NCBI GenBank assembly: GCA_018340375.1
Contig: JAFFJZ010000001.1
Coordinates: forward strand, 15,084,001-15,148,000
DNA from: Gonatopus flavifemur
Taxonomy: Eukaryota; Arthropoda; Insecta; Hymenoptera; Dryinidae
Length of the DNA: 64,000 nucleotides
Direction of reading: 5' to 3'
The first letter of the stretch is position 1. Each line of letters starts with the position of its first letter. Shown piece by piece: positions 48,501 to 59,535 of this stretch. A program made the translations under genes and the position numbers. Under the pieces are notes generated by a model. It saw only the letters and a program-made list of their open reading frames with translations, searched no databases and was not told where the DNA came from.

Positions 48501-49060
48501 TCATGCCAGTGTCAGCTAACCACAGCACCTTCGTTTGATCGTAACGCCTGCGGACTGACAAAAAGTCATACAAGCCCTGCAACCACTACATACTCAGCTC
48601 TCATTATCGACATTAGATCAAAGGGAAGAGGGGGTCGTCATCTTCACACCTCTTGGTCGTCGATCCCTCCCACAAATCAGAGACTCCAAATTCGTCACGC
48701 AGAACGGACGTAATCGTTATCAAAGTACGTTTTCCACGTGGTCAACTCCAACCCATCTCTCTTCGTTTGATATTCTCACGGTTGGAGCCTGATCTACGAT
48801 CTTCCATTGGTTCGTTGGTTCCTCTTTAATTCTATAAGTACGCGGGTGTTGAATTTCTTTATCTCCCCTGGTACTTGTGACTCGTAATCAAGGCTCTTGC
48901 GGATCCAGATGACCATTTTCCATCCTGTGGACTTCAATCGCCTCATATTCGACGACCGCCATCATCCCCTCTCCGCTTCGTCTTCGTCTAAGGTGGCCAC
49001 CACGAGCTTGTATGGATGGATGTGAGTAAGAATGCACAGATTCTGGCCAGACATTAATAT
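48500..49060 (-). other. GC-richer segment, possible decayed coding relic
   Basis: On the minus strand, several short frames with plausible protein-like composition follow each other with frame changes: YEAIEVHRMENGHLDPQEP (about 48896-48953), LDYESQVPGEIKKFNTRVLI (about 48827-48887) and APTVRISNEERWVGVDHVEN (about 48733-48792). This looks like an old frameshifted coding region, but I recognise no family. A profile search of all three minus frames joined in order would settle it. Confidence 0.25.
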
Positions 49061-49432
49061 CTGTATGTGCACTTTTGCGATTGATTTAGTTCAGGCAATT
49101 TTCATATGTAATTGCCATATTCATTCACGGGTAAATCCCGATCTTGTATATAGTTTCTCTTTTGTCGAATTATATTGATTTAGCTTATCACAGAATTTTC
49201 TCATCATTTCAAATCCTAAGCGAGACACAACCTTATTTCCTGAATGATCCTCGATTCTTTCATACAGTCCGCTTCTCTTTCCTTTACATTCGATTTTCTA
49301 TAACTTTTCTATTTTTTCCTTCATAACATACAATTTCATGTCGGCAACGGCGAAGGCAGATTTAACCTTCTTCCAATTATGTTCTTTACATACAAGAACT
49401 GACATCATTTTCATGCGACAATCCTGATTGTA

Positions 49433-49852
49433 CACGGAGAAAAGTATATGGGATTGATTACCATTTGCCTTAGTTCTCATTGCGACTTTAGAATAGGAAG
49501 TGAGTGATGCCTCGCGATTTGGTGATCATGACGATGTTAATCTATTGTTTCTATGGCAACGTAAACAGTTTATCGTACTCAATTCGATTCCTCATGACAC
49601 TTATTACAATTTTGAAATATCTGTCACCAAATTACTATTCTTCATAGTAACCGTTACCGTACCCTGGTCGAACGAAACCATTGATTCTCGCCAAATCTCA
49701 TTGAATCTTGTACAATGTTCTGACCAAATCCTATTCAAGCATTTCTCGATGAGATTTGATCAGATTAATGTATTTTTCCATTGCGATTCTGATTGAATCT
49801 TGCCGAATCCGATTCTATGGATTTTTTTAATCAGGGTATACTTCTCTCCGTG
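49433..49852. mobile_element. MITE, CACGGAGAAAAGTATA ends, TA duplication
   Basis: Left CACGGAGAAAAGTATA, right TATACTTCTCTCCGTG. TA stands on both sides. It is longer (420 bp) than its relatives and contains TTACCAT and GATTCTC words. Confidence 0.8.
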
Positions 49853-50087
49853 TACCAGATATTTTGGCAAGCCTCACCAATCCTGACTCATTCCCAATTT
49901 GGCACAAATCTGGTATTTGGCGAACCAGACAAGACCATGCGAAACCAGACAGATCCAGCTAAAAACGTTGTTCGGATTCTTCAGACATTTTGAGTAGGGC
50001 TCCCCTCAAGTAGATGATCGGAGATCGACTATTCAGATAGTTGCTGCAACTATTTCTTTTTTTCCGCTTTTATACACAAAAATTTTG

Positions 50088-50820
50088 CGCCAAGTTTACG
50101 GGAATAATTCAGATTGAATGACGAGTAAAATTATGTGAATGAATGATATTTACTTGCGAATAGACTTCAACACAAAATTTCAGTGGATTCAGTATTGCTG
50201 AAGGTGATGAAAACCATGGAGGAAACACGAAGCGAGATCTGTCAAACATGAGTCGCCAAGATAGAATGGTGAGACAGACGAAAAAAATTGTTTTCATCAT
50301 TTCAACGTGTATTTTTTTCCTTTCATTTTCAGTGAAGAGTAAGGAAAATTTTATAGCTCTTGTTTATTATTCACGTACATCTACTTATTTTCTCATCATA
50401 AACACCCTGTATAGTCCGGACATTTGTATGTTGCCATCACGTAGTATCTTCACGCATTTATCCACGAAAATGCGCATCTCCACATCGTCGTGTGACGTAG
50501 AAATCCGGTGGATGTACCGTTAGAGATGTAACGCACGCACTTGATGAAAATTATTTGACTAACGTTTTATCCTTTCAATATTTCACTATACATTCGCATC
50601 CGTTCGATCTGTCAAAATAATAAAGAAAATGAATCCTCGTCAGCTCAATCAATCTATTACGTTTGACAGGTCTCACTTCACGTTTTCTTCACGCTTTTTA
50701 TCACCTCCAGCAATATCAAATCCACTGAAATTTTGTTTTAGAGTCCATTCTCAAGTAAGTACCATTAACTCATATCATTTTATTGTGCATATAATCTAGA
50801 TCATTCCCGTAAACTTGGCG
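50088..50820. mobile_element. Element with ~150-bp inverted ends, CGCCAAGTTTACGGGAA
   Basis: The left arm (50088-50240) and right arm (50665-50820) are inverted copies, sharing CGCCAAGTTTACGGGAAT, AAAATTTCAGTGGATT and ATTGCTG(A/G)AGGTGAT. The middle of about 430 bp holds a short plus frame (50248-50523) of no known family. Flanking duplication is unclear. It lies 88 bp right of the previous large element. Confidence 0.75.
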
Positions 50821-52885
50821 TACAGTTTTCCTCGATTTTTTTATGCATAACTTTTATTATAATAAACGCCTATCGTACCGCTTGAGTGCCCTGAATCAAA
50901 TGAACTGAAATGGGATTCTACTGGTTTCGGAATAGTAGGAATTTGTGAAGGAAGGGAGGAAATTGAATTCGTCGTTTGGAATCGAAGCATATATGGACCG
51001 AATACAATTACAACAGTCTCGCATTGTGTAACGATGTCATAATTGAATAACACGACTGAAAGTGAAGTGAGAATCTCGAATCGCCCTAAATTACGATCAA
51101 AGTACTAGCGTAATTACATGAATAATAAACATAAAGTGTAATAGAATGTAATTACACGGGCACGCAAGTAATACCGTTGAGTGTGAGGAGTATGATTCTG
51201 CTTCAAGCCCCACTTTGAGAGATATAATTGTTTTATTGTCACATTATGAAATTACAAATGAATGCTCGTTAATTGGCGAATTCCTCTGCTTCGAGTGGCG
51301 ACAAGGAGTATCAGAAGTGATGTGAATTCATTCTATCCATAACTCCATGCTATAGATAATAATTTGAAACATATTTTGGATGTTACGTTTTAAATCAAAA
51401 TCTTCACTTTGGTTCTACATGATTATAAAACAGTCTTCTCTTATAACAATACATCGTCGACGTAAATGGAATATAATGAGAAGAAAAGACTTGGAGTTCA
51501 TGAATAGATTACAGCGAATTGTTATCCCATAATTATAGTAGGAGGAAGAGAAGAACGACTCGGAATATTATTCACAGGATGTTTACTGAAACAAGAACAG
51601 GAATCTACACATTTTATTCAACATTTTTCCTTGAGATTCTGAAATCTCATAATTCTTTCACGTCATTAATCGCGATGGAGGAAATGAATAACAAAATCTA
51701 GTATCAACCTGATTTCCAGCACTGAATGATGTGTGATTTGGATTGTTGATTGTACCCCCTCATCACAGTTCTCTCACTCTTCTCCCTCGGCTGTTGAGGA
51801 GAAATGTGTTGGTAGGGAACAACTCCTTTCCTTCACCAACAAGACATCAGGATGGGGGAACAACATTTCATGTTATCGTGAAGATATCTACGTCACGCAT
51901 GTTGCATGTTTGGCCATCGCAAGGGGAGTAATAGCAATGACGATAATGATGATAACAGTCTTGTAATGGTACGAACTCAAAAATTGTATTCAGCAAGATG
52001 AAAACATATTATACACAAAAAAAATATCACCGATGCTCATGATGAAAACATTTACATCTGTCCTTGTATTTACAGAGGAATGATAAGATAAGGAGAAAGA
52101 ATAAAACCATGAAAAAAGCGGCAGGAAAATTCTGTGTGAGGAGAGATACAGCAGCCTTTGAGATAGAGTAGAAGAATTGGTATACGAAGGGAAAGGGGGA
52201 TGAGAAGAAGAAGAATAAGAGAGAGGAAACTGCCAGCAACAGGACCGGGAAGCTGGTTTATTCCTTGTCTGCATCGTTAGGACTCACGTATCTGCCATCG
52301 CTTCTCTATGTGTATACGCATATACATGTGTAGATAAAGGGTGGCAATAAAGTAATTCTCTTTTCACAATATTCCGTGAAAACGGGATTTGATGCATCAT
52401 AAAATATTCAAAGAATAATATGGATGATGTATTATTCAATAATTTCAATCACGTTCTAGAATTTCTTTTCTATTATTTCGAAATTTCATCTTCATGAATA
52501 AATTGAAACTGCGTGAATTCCGTGCGAATGAGATTATACAAGATCTAAAACAAAATTTTCTATCAACTTCATTTCATAATATATATATATAGAATTATGA
52601 TGGATTGAGGTGTCATGTAAAAACAAGTAATATATTTTAACTTCCTGAATCACGAACATCCACCGTATGATCTGCAATTGATCGATATAAGTAGTCATGG
52701 CTGAATTTTGACGGATTGAATCCTGTAATGCATACACAACTCACAAAATTTCGATTGATATTCCATGAAAATTGATAGAAGCTGTACGTTTTTTGGGAGA
52801 GACAAGATTCGATGCGTCAAGATGTGTTCCATTCCACGGCTAATACCTGACTAACTTGAGCATGATCGTCGCAAAGCAACGTATT
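50821..52885. other. Unassigned
   Basis: About 2 kb without a recognisable gene or structured repeat. A purine-rich tract near 52080-52240 makes low-complexity minus frames. A short (AT)n lies near 52580-52592. Confidence 0.5.
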
Positions 52886-53186
52886 CCCGAGTAGAAATTC
52901 ATATTGGGTGTTCGATCAGGACCAGATCTGGACAGCCTTATCTCAAATCAGGCCCTGATATGGAATGTAACGCACCGTTGTATCAGAGCCCGATGTAATG
53001 AACTATGTGATAGGGCATACCAAATTACAAACCTAGCAGGGCCAGATCTGGTTGACCTTAATCAGGCGTGCCAAATCATGGCCTCACCAGGACCAGATCA
53101 GGTGTGCCAAAATAAGATGAACCCTATCACTGCCCGACCGGGCCCATAATGAACATGAGGCTGGCCATACAATTTTTCTGCTCGGG
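52886..53186. mobile_element. Element with CCCGAG ends and CCAGATCTGG words, TT duplication
   Basis: CCCGAGTAGAAATTCATATT on the left and the complement of CCCGAGCAGAAAAATTGTAT on the right. TT stands on both sides (52884-52885, 53187-53188). The body repeats CCAGATCTGG, AGGACCAGATC and GTGCCAAAT words. No coding capacity. Confidence 0.75.
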
Positions 53187-53507
53187 TTGGTGAGTGACTT
53201 TGACAATACATATCAGAACAGTGTGAACAATTCCATCAGCACTCGGGAATCTTTCGATTCCTCGAATCTTTTCAACAATTATGACAAGGTGATGGATTTT
53301 CAATGGAATTTCAAGGTTAGTTTGCCACTTGAATTTCAATGACTTGCTGAATTTTGTTGACATCGTGGTAAATATTCCTCCTACAATATGTTTTAAAAGT
53401 GAGCTATTATCGATTTGAATTGTCATCGAATAATTCCTCTTTTGAATCACTTCAAAAGATATCTCAAAGGTATCTATAAGATGTATCTTTACTTATGGTC
53501 ATAACCT
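53187..53507. other. Unassigned
   Basis: Short AT-rich spacer. AAAGATATCTCAAAGGTATC near 53453-53472 resembles the words of 23586-24837. Confidence 0.45.
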
Positions 53508-53713
53508 CATGTGGAAATAGCCAGAGTTGACAAATGGCGCGGTACTGAGAAAGTTGTATTCGCCAGACTTCGGCAGAAACAACTGTGCCCATTCAGAATC
53601 ATTACCAGTTCTCCAACTAGCGCCAAATGTTCGCCGGATCTCAGACGGTACTGGCTTGCGTGGCCAGACGGTCTTGAGCCAGTATCGAATGAATACTGTT
53701 CGGAGAATACCCA

Positions 53714-54733
53714 CACTGTGAAAAGAAACTGGAAATTTACTGTGCAACTGAACTGGAAATTTCCAGTGCTAGTACTGGAATATGGATATTCCAGTACATG
53801 TACAGAGATTTTGTTGTTACGTTACTGAAAATTTACCAAGCATAACTGAAAATTCAGTCATTGTACTGGAATTTTCAAGTTTGAGATGATGTACTGAAAT
53901 TGTGCCATGATTTCGCGAAAATTTTACCGGCTCGTACTACAATTTTATAGTTCTTGTGCACCAGAAAAAAATATCCCCTCAAAAAGGACTTGAGAAAAAA
54001 AAACCTAATCGTTGGTATACTGGAATTATACAGGTTTTTAACTACAATTTTCAGGTTTTGTGATGGAATTTTCCAGTTGCTATGCAACAGAATTTAATCA
54101 CTGTTGCACTGAAATTTTCCACTTCTATTGAACTTCGCCTTTTCTGGCAGGAAAAATTTCAAGTCTTTATATTAAAAATTTCCTGATTGAGATTTTGAAT
54201 AATAATTGTAATTGTAGCCAATAAAATTGATATATGAGGTTTTTCCAAGACTTATCCTCTTGTGTATTCTAGATATGAAGCATATGTAGTAACCCAAGCT
54301 GGCCTTCCAACATGTCGCGGTATAGCTTATCGGTTAGGTCTTAGGTTTCAGTTGGTAGGCAGGTAGAAAAGTGTAGGTTCAAATCCCGTTAGGTAGACAT
54401 GAGTTTCTGTCCATCCAAATAAATGATCAAAAGTTTCTCAATCATCTTGGAACACAAGGACCCTACAAAATCACTTTGCGTGAGCAATTTTTTTTCAATT
54501 TTCATGGATATTTTCAGCATTAATTTTCCAGTACATGTCCTGGAAAAGCCCAGTTCGTGTATTGGAAAATTCCAGTACCGAGGCTCAGAAAATTTCCAGT
54601 TTTGATGCTGAGATTCCATAACGTTTGCACTGAATTTTTGCAGTACAAATGTGCTGAAATTTTCCGGTACATGTACAGGTTAATGACTTCCAGTACATGT
54701 ACTGGAATTTTCCGGTGAAATTTTTTTACAGTG
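53714..54733. mobile_element. Element with CACTGTGAAAAG ends and CCAGTACATGTACTGG words, CA duplication
   Basis: Left CACTGTGAAAAGAAACTGG, right CCGGTGAAATTTTTTTACAGTG in reversed sense. CA on both sides (53712-53713, 54734-54735) is single at the empty site in copies A and B (AATACCCAGACCGT), which confirms a 2-bp duplication. The body repeats CTGGAAATTTCCAG and GTACTGGAATTTTCC words in both orientations. It contains a tRNA-like segment near 54313-54400. Confidence 0.88.
54313..54400 (+). repeat. tRNA-like SINE head
   Basis: TATAGCTTATCGGTTAGGTC (A box-like) and GTAGGTTCAAATCCCGTTAG (good B box). No closing acceptor stem, so not called as a tRNA gene. Confidence 0.5.
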
Positions 54734-55326
54734 CAGACCGTACATAAACGGAACCGCGTCAGTACCGAAACAGAGTTGGTTGGATGGTGAGATGCGGGAG
54801 AAAGACAATACGATACCAATATCGAGGCAACGTTGTTCCAGTACGGAATAGATAATGGATAGGGATTCCACTGATTTCTTCAATAACAGGTCACTTCGAT
54901 GAGGTAATACTGCGCCAGTGTTGAGCCAGAGTTAGTATTAGCATTCAATATGTTCGATAGATGGCAATGTGCCAGTACCCGAGTAACTTTTGCAAATAGT
55001 CATTAACTAGGGACGAACTAGCTTTTCTATTTGACTAGCTAGTCCCTGTCTTGCAAACTAGGTAGTCACTGGCCAAAATGTAACGCTTGGTTAGCTAGTT
55101 TCCGGCTTGATTTGGATGACTAGGTACTGACTAGAACCAAATGATCCCCTAGCTTGGAATCGGCTAGGAACTCGGTAGTACTCAATGTAAGAACTGGTAA
55201 GCAGTGATATCAGAAAACTAGCGACACACCGGAATTACTACCTCCATGAACTCATCGGATACAAGCACACTGTAACATGTACATACATAGTTATAGCATG
55301 CGTGTGTTATGCGAAGGATTCATACA

Positions 55327-55432
55327 CCCTAACAGCACGAAACTTCTTGAACGGTTTTCAAGTGTCCTAAAAATGCTTCAAACACCTTAGCACGATCTTA
55401 AACGTTTTAAAAACCCCCGAGTGCTGTTAGGA
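55327..55432. mobile_element. 106-bp MITE, CCCTAACAGCAC ends, CA duplication
   Basis: CCCTAACAGCAC on the left and GTGCTGTTAGGA on the right (one end mismatch). CA stands on both sides. The interior has AAACGTTTT and similar words. Confidence 0.6.
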
Positions 55433-56420
55433 CAGGGAGTAATTCCGGTTTATTGCTAGTTTTCTGGCATCACTGCTGTTAAGAAGCCAAATGGTGTGAT
55501 ACAATACATGGAATATTTGAATTAATTGAAAATATAAACATCTTTAAGTTGATCAAATCGAACAAACATTTACACGATGTAATTGGAAATAGTCGATTCA
55601 TACTAGTGGTAATTTGAGCTTGGATTTTTCTATGTTTTCAATGATTCGAAATATTTTCGTATATTTCACAACTTTTATGAAATTGATTAGATCAAATAAA
55701 CAATCACATATTCATGATTTCATGGTTCACACAGACCTGGAAAGTCAGGGAAAATCAGGGAAAGTCAGGGAAATCAAAAAAGGTCAGGGAAAGTCAGGGA
55801 AGTGAAAAATAATCAGGGAAAGTCAGGGAAATCAAGGGAGTTAGGGAACCGACTAAAACGTGGTGACAATTTTTTTTTTCGAACAAATCATTTGAAATTT
55901 AGAATTTTCGCTTTTCACAGACGTAGGTAAGGTCTTGGAGAATACCCCCTAGAACTTTTGGTTTTTTTTTATCAATTGAATTCCGAGTAATTAGATAGAA
56001 AAAACGTCCTCGAATGTTGGTATTCTCTTGAATTATGTGAATATTATCCAAATTTTATCTGTGCTTTCATTCTCATCTTCTGAATGATTTTGTACAGTTA
56101 AACAATCAAATTGTGCACCGAATGAAACAGTTCTTATCACAACATGAGATGAAAATGAAAGACACAATATAATCGATTCATATGTTTGCATTGTGTGCTT
56201 TGTTTCTTTTTCTTTTATTTTTGGTGAATTCTACTGCTGGTTACTGTTCAAATATTTGTTGCTTTCTTCAATTCTGATATTTTGAGTTTTATTCAATATG
56301 AATCAATCAATATACATTATGATAAAGATTGGTTATTTTTACGCGTACATAATCTTTGCATTGCAGTTAAAATTGGGAACATTTTTTCATAATCTTCTGA
56401 AACTCACTCAATCATACGTA

Positions 56421-56587
56421 CACGTAGAGAAAAATGCTTGCTGAAAAAATAACTTCAGTAAATCTTCTTTGCTGAATTGGCAAAAGGTTTGGTGTTACCG
56501 CAAAAATCTTGCTTGCAAGATATTTGCTGATTCAGTAATGTTTCTAGTAGTCTATATACCTTCAATGCCGGATTGCTGGATCAGCAA
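56421..56587. mobile_element. Truncated CACG-type MITE with TTGCTG words
   Basis: CACGTAGAGAAAAATGC preceded by TA, followed by TTGCTGAA, TTTGCTG and CAGCAAC words as in 22126-22495. It breaks off before the right end, next to an AGATATCTT word array (56588-56715). Confidence 0.55.
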
Positions 56588-57076
56588 CCCAATAAACATC
56601 TTAAGAGATCAGTCTAAAAGATATCTTGAAGAGATCTAAAAGATGTCTCCTGCAACAAATTTAGATATGTTTGAGATGTCTCCCAGAAAAACATCTTTTA
56701 GATATCTTTCTGGAGTGAAAATTCTGGAGAATTTTCCTCCATAAATCACATCCTTCAATTATGAGGAAATTCGTATTTTGCTGGAAATGAAGGATTTTTT
56801 CCTCATTTTTGAAAACTATTCCTTCTTGTAGGAGTTGAATTCCTCAGACATTACCGAATGAATCATCAAATCATACTGGAAGATTCTCTAAAGTGTTACG
56901 GCCACTAAGACAACTGTGCTACACGCAAAATAATCAGAACTTGTATCAACATTCAGTCACAATTTTCTGTCAATGGAAAAACGTATGTGCAATTTGTCTA
57001 TTCCCACCTCAATTCTTACAAATGTATATGAACAATACTTCTCAATTTTTTGAAGATCCAATCTTCGAGATTTGAT

Positions 57077-58036
57077 TAGTGCTTCCACAATACGAGACAA
57101 TACGATATTTTCTGAAATATTGTCTTGTTATTGAAAAATATGAAAATAATGATATCGTCTTGTTCTTGAATGATTCCTGTAATGAATCATCTTGATCTTG
57201 TCTTGACAATACCTCAAGAATATTGATCTTGTCGATAAACTTTCGGAATTTTATATGTTTAAGGAAATATATAAATATAAATATACGTTTGTATAATAAG
57301 TAAAATATAAATAGGTAATATTCGGAAAAATAAAGTTGTTAAATTTATTTATATAATATGTATAAGGGGCAGGATCCATTACAAAAAATATGAGTATAAT
57401 CACCCCCAACGTGGTGCCCCAACATTTCTAAAAGAACAGACCTATTGTGGCGCTGTTTATTTACTATCGTTTTTCAGTCTGAGAAAGATAGAAACTCTCC
57501 CGCCTATTTTAAAATACGGTTGGAAGAGTTTCTGTTTCTGTCTCTCTTACTCCCGCCATATACGGGCTCGGTCTATCTATACTACGTCTTTGTTATTTAA
57601 CATTGTTTATATATCTGAATATACAATATATATAGATATACAAAGTTCCTAACCAATACTGCAATAATTTACTTCAAAATTTGTCCTTATTGCATTGGTG
57701 ATTTTGATAATACAAGATCGAGATGTAGTCAAGATCTTGACCAACTGATCTCGACGTTACGCTTTTCTCGATTGGTACATATTGTTCTTGTCTAGAATGC
57801 TATTTTACGCAGCGCGTCTCGATATTGTCTAGTGATCGGCGATATTTCACGATATCGATATTTTATATAAAATTTGTATAAAGTTTTTATCGATATTTGA
57901 TCAAATTCAATATAAACAACAAAAATTCTATAAAAAATATCGATATTTCCAAATATCGCCGATCACTAATATTGTCTCGATTTCCAAGACAAGACAAAAC
58001 AAGATCGATAATTTCTCGAATCTCGCGGAAGCATTA
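57077..58036. mobile_element. hAT-like element, TAGTGCTTCC ends
   Basis: TAGTGCTTCCAC at the left, and the complement of TAATGCTTCCGCGAGATTCG at the right. The flanks are GATTTGAT (57069-57076) and GATTTCAT (58037-58044), a 7 of 8 duplication. Words TCTTGATCTTGTC and AAGACAAGAC recur in both orientations. There is no transposase. It is split by another small element at 57830-57968. Confidence 0.8.
57830..57968. mobile_element. hAT-type MITE, TAGTGATCGGCGATATTT ends, perfect 8-bp duplication
   Basis: 18-bp perfect inverted ends, with CGATATCGATATTTT words inside. ATATTGTC stands on both sides (57822-57829, 57969-57976). It is 139 bp long and nearly entirely self-complementary. Confidence 0.93.
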
Positions 58037-59535
58037 GATTTCATAGGAAATAACAAGAATCTTGCAATTTTTGCTATAAATTCAAATTTAGTAACTTAAA
58101 AAACATGAAGAGAAAATCTTTTATCCGACTTCGGAGATGTTACTGGCATATTAGATCTATCATCTGAAGCAGTCATGCCCGATATTGAGAGTATTGATAA
58201 TGTTAATATCGAATATCTCAAACCTCAAATGAAGATAAGAATAATTTAGAGAATATATATGGGTTATAGGCAGCTCAGGAGTGAACTAAGATTTGTAAAA
58301 TCTAATAATTCGAAAATCTAAGCGAAATAAATCACTCAACTATTGAAAAATCAGTATTGAAAGAAAATGCAAAAAGGTCAGGGAAAATTTGCCAACTGAG
58401 TCAGGGAAAGTCAGGGAAAGTCAGGGAAACCAAAATTAGAATTTCTGTGTGAACCCTGGATTTGCAATAACTTTATTTGCATGGTCATCCCAGGGTGTTT
58501 TTACCCATCTCCTCCGTTTTTTTCATGATGATTTTCTTTATTTTTGTTTTTTTTTATCTATGCCCATTCCAATCCTTCACATTTGGTAAAATATTTCCAA
58601 GCGCCTCTTCATAATCCGCGTTAGTCAACACCGGTTTTTCGTCTTTCACCTTTTTTTCTGATAGAAATCCTGAAAATCACAATAAATATACACATTTCAA
58701 TCACAATAATGTTTTCTACTTGACTTGAATGATTGTTTCGCCCATATTTTTTTGTTATCAGCAATTATATCATGTTTCTGAACAGATTTAGGTGAATAAA
58801 TACTCGCTCGATATTATCACTACTTCAGTATCAAATGATTCTCAATAGACCTTATAAATGATGGCCTCTGATATGACAGATTACGCCTTTGGAACATTCA
58901 AAAGAAAAATCTAAGGGGTTCCATACAAATCACACGAATGCCGAGGAATATCAAAACCACTTAAAATTCACTGATCTCTTGTAACCTTATATACAATTAA
59001 ATATAAGCACATTATAGGTACTTGTTAGAAAAATCTAACCTTGTACCAAGAGTGACATGGAAATAACATTGTATTATATTCTCATAATCGACTATCCATT
59101 ATCCTTCTAGTTGGAACATATTTTTGGCTTACTCTTGTTTGTTGCTTAGAAACTCATCAGTAGCTAGATAGGATATCCAAACTAGATGTATCGAGTCTCT
59201 GCCTGCCTAGGGCCTAAAATGCGCTAGAGAACGCCTAGAGTTAAAGGTGCTCGGGTATTGATAGGACTCTGGCTGACTATGGAATCGCTAGTCAACTGAC
59301 GTTGGAATCACGATCTTGGCAATTCAGTTGTTATAGTGAGCCGAAGTCTTGTCAGCATTAGGCCAGAATTGGTATCATCATTCGATATGTTCGAGAGACA
59401 ACAATGTGCCAGCATTGATAGGACTTTATTCCACTACGGAATCTATGGTAAATTGTATGAGTACTGGTGCCAGTACTGGCACCTCTGGCAACAGTAGTGA
59501 GCCAGTAGCAGCCCTTGTTTCCATTTCCACACGGG

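Larger units (their letters stand above)
46594..49999. mobile_element. 3.4-kb element with CCCTA(T/C)TCAAAATGTC ends, CT duplication
   Basis: CCCTATTCAAAATGTCCGA on the left is matched by TTCAGACATTTTGAGTAGGG on the right. CT flanks both sides (46592-46593, 50000-50001). Inside are approximately 110-125-bp repeats near 46610-46860 with TCCGACAA, CCAGATAAAA and CTGACAAAATATTTC, a 142-bp MITE, a 225-bp tandem array, a GC-richer segment (48500-49060) and a CACGGAG MITE. No transposase is recognised. Confidence 0.6.
55721..58458. mobile_element. Element with GGTTCACACAGA ends and GTCAGGGAAA arrays
   Basis: GGTTCACACAGA near the left end and TCTGTGTGAACC near the right are inverted. Directly inside both ends are tandem GGAAAGTCAGGGAAA words (55739-55850 and 58376-58432). 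CAGGG...GTCAGGGAAA ends of this kind are known from hAT-type elements. No matching 8-bp duplication is visible. The interior contains two hAT-like elements and no transposase that I recognise. Confidence 0.65.
54978..59255. mobile_element. 4.3-kb element with CCCGAG ends and CTAG words, TA duplication
   Basis: Left CCCGAGTAACTTTTGC, right AAAGGTGCTCGGG. TA stands on both sides (54976-54977, 59256-59257) and is single in the sibling copies (CCAGTATTGATAGG), so the 2-bp duplication is supported by an empty site. Terminal regions (54990-55240 and 59100-59250) repeat GACTAGCTAGTC and related CTAG words. Inner parts carry at least four further elements. Confidence 0.85.
53508..59535 (+). mobile_element. 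CATGTGG family, copy D, split into three by nested elements
   Basis: Pieces 53508-53713, 54736-54977 and 59258-59535 are colinear with the reverse complement of copies A and B and join smoothly once the inserts are removed. The first insert (53714-54733) duplicates CA; the second (54978-59255) duplicates TA. Copy D lacks the tRNA-like portion and part of the end region present in A, B and C', so it is an internally shorter variant. The ends are CATGTGGAAATAG and CCATTTCCACACG. Confidence 0.85.

Noticed and set aside
55721..58458. 8-bp duplication for the GTCAGGGAAA element
   Set aside because: Flanks CATGATTT and GATTTGCA share letters only when shifted, so no duplication is claimed.
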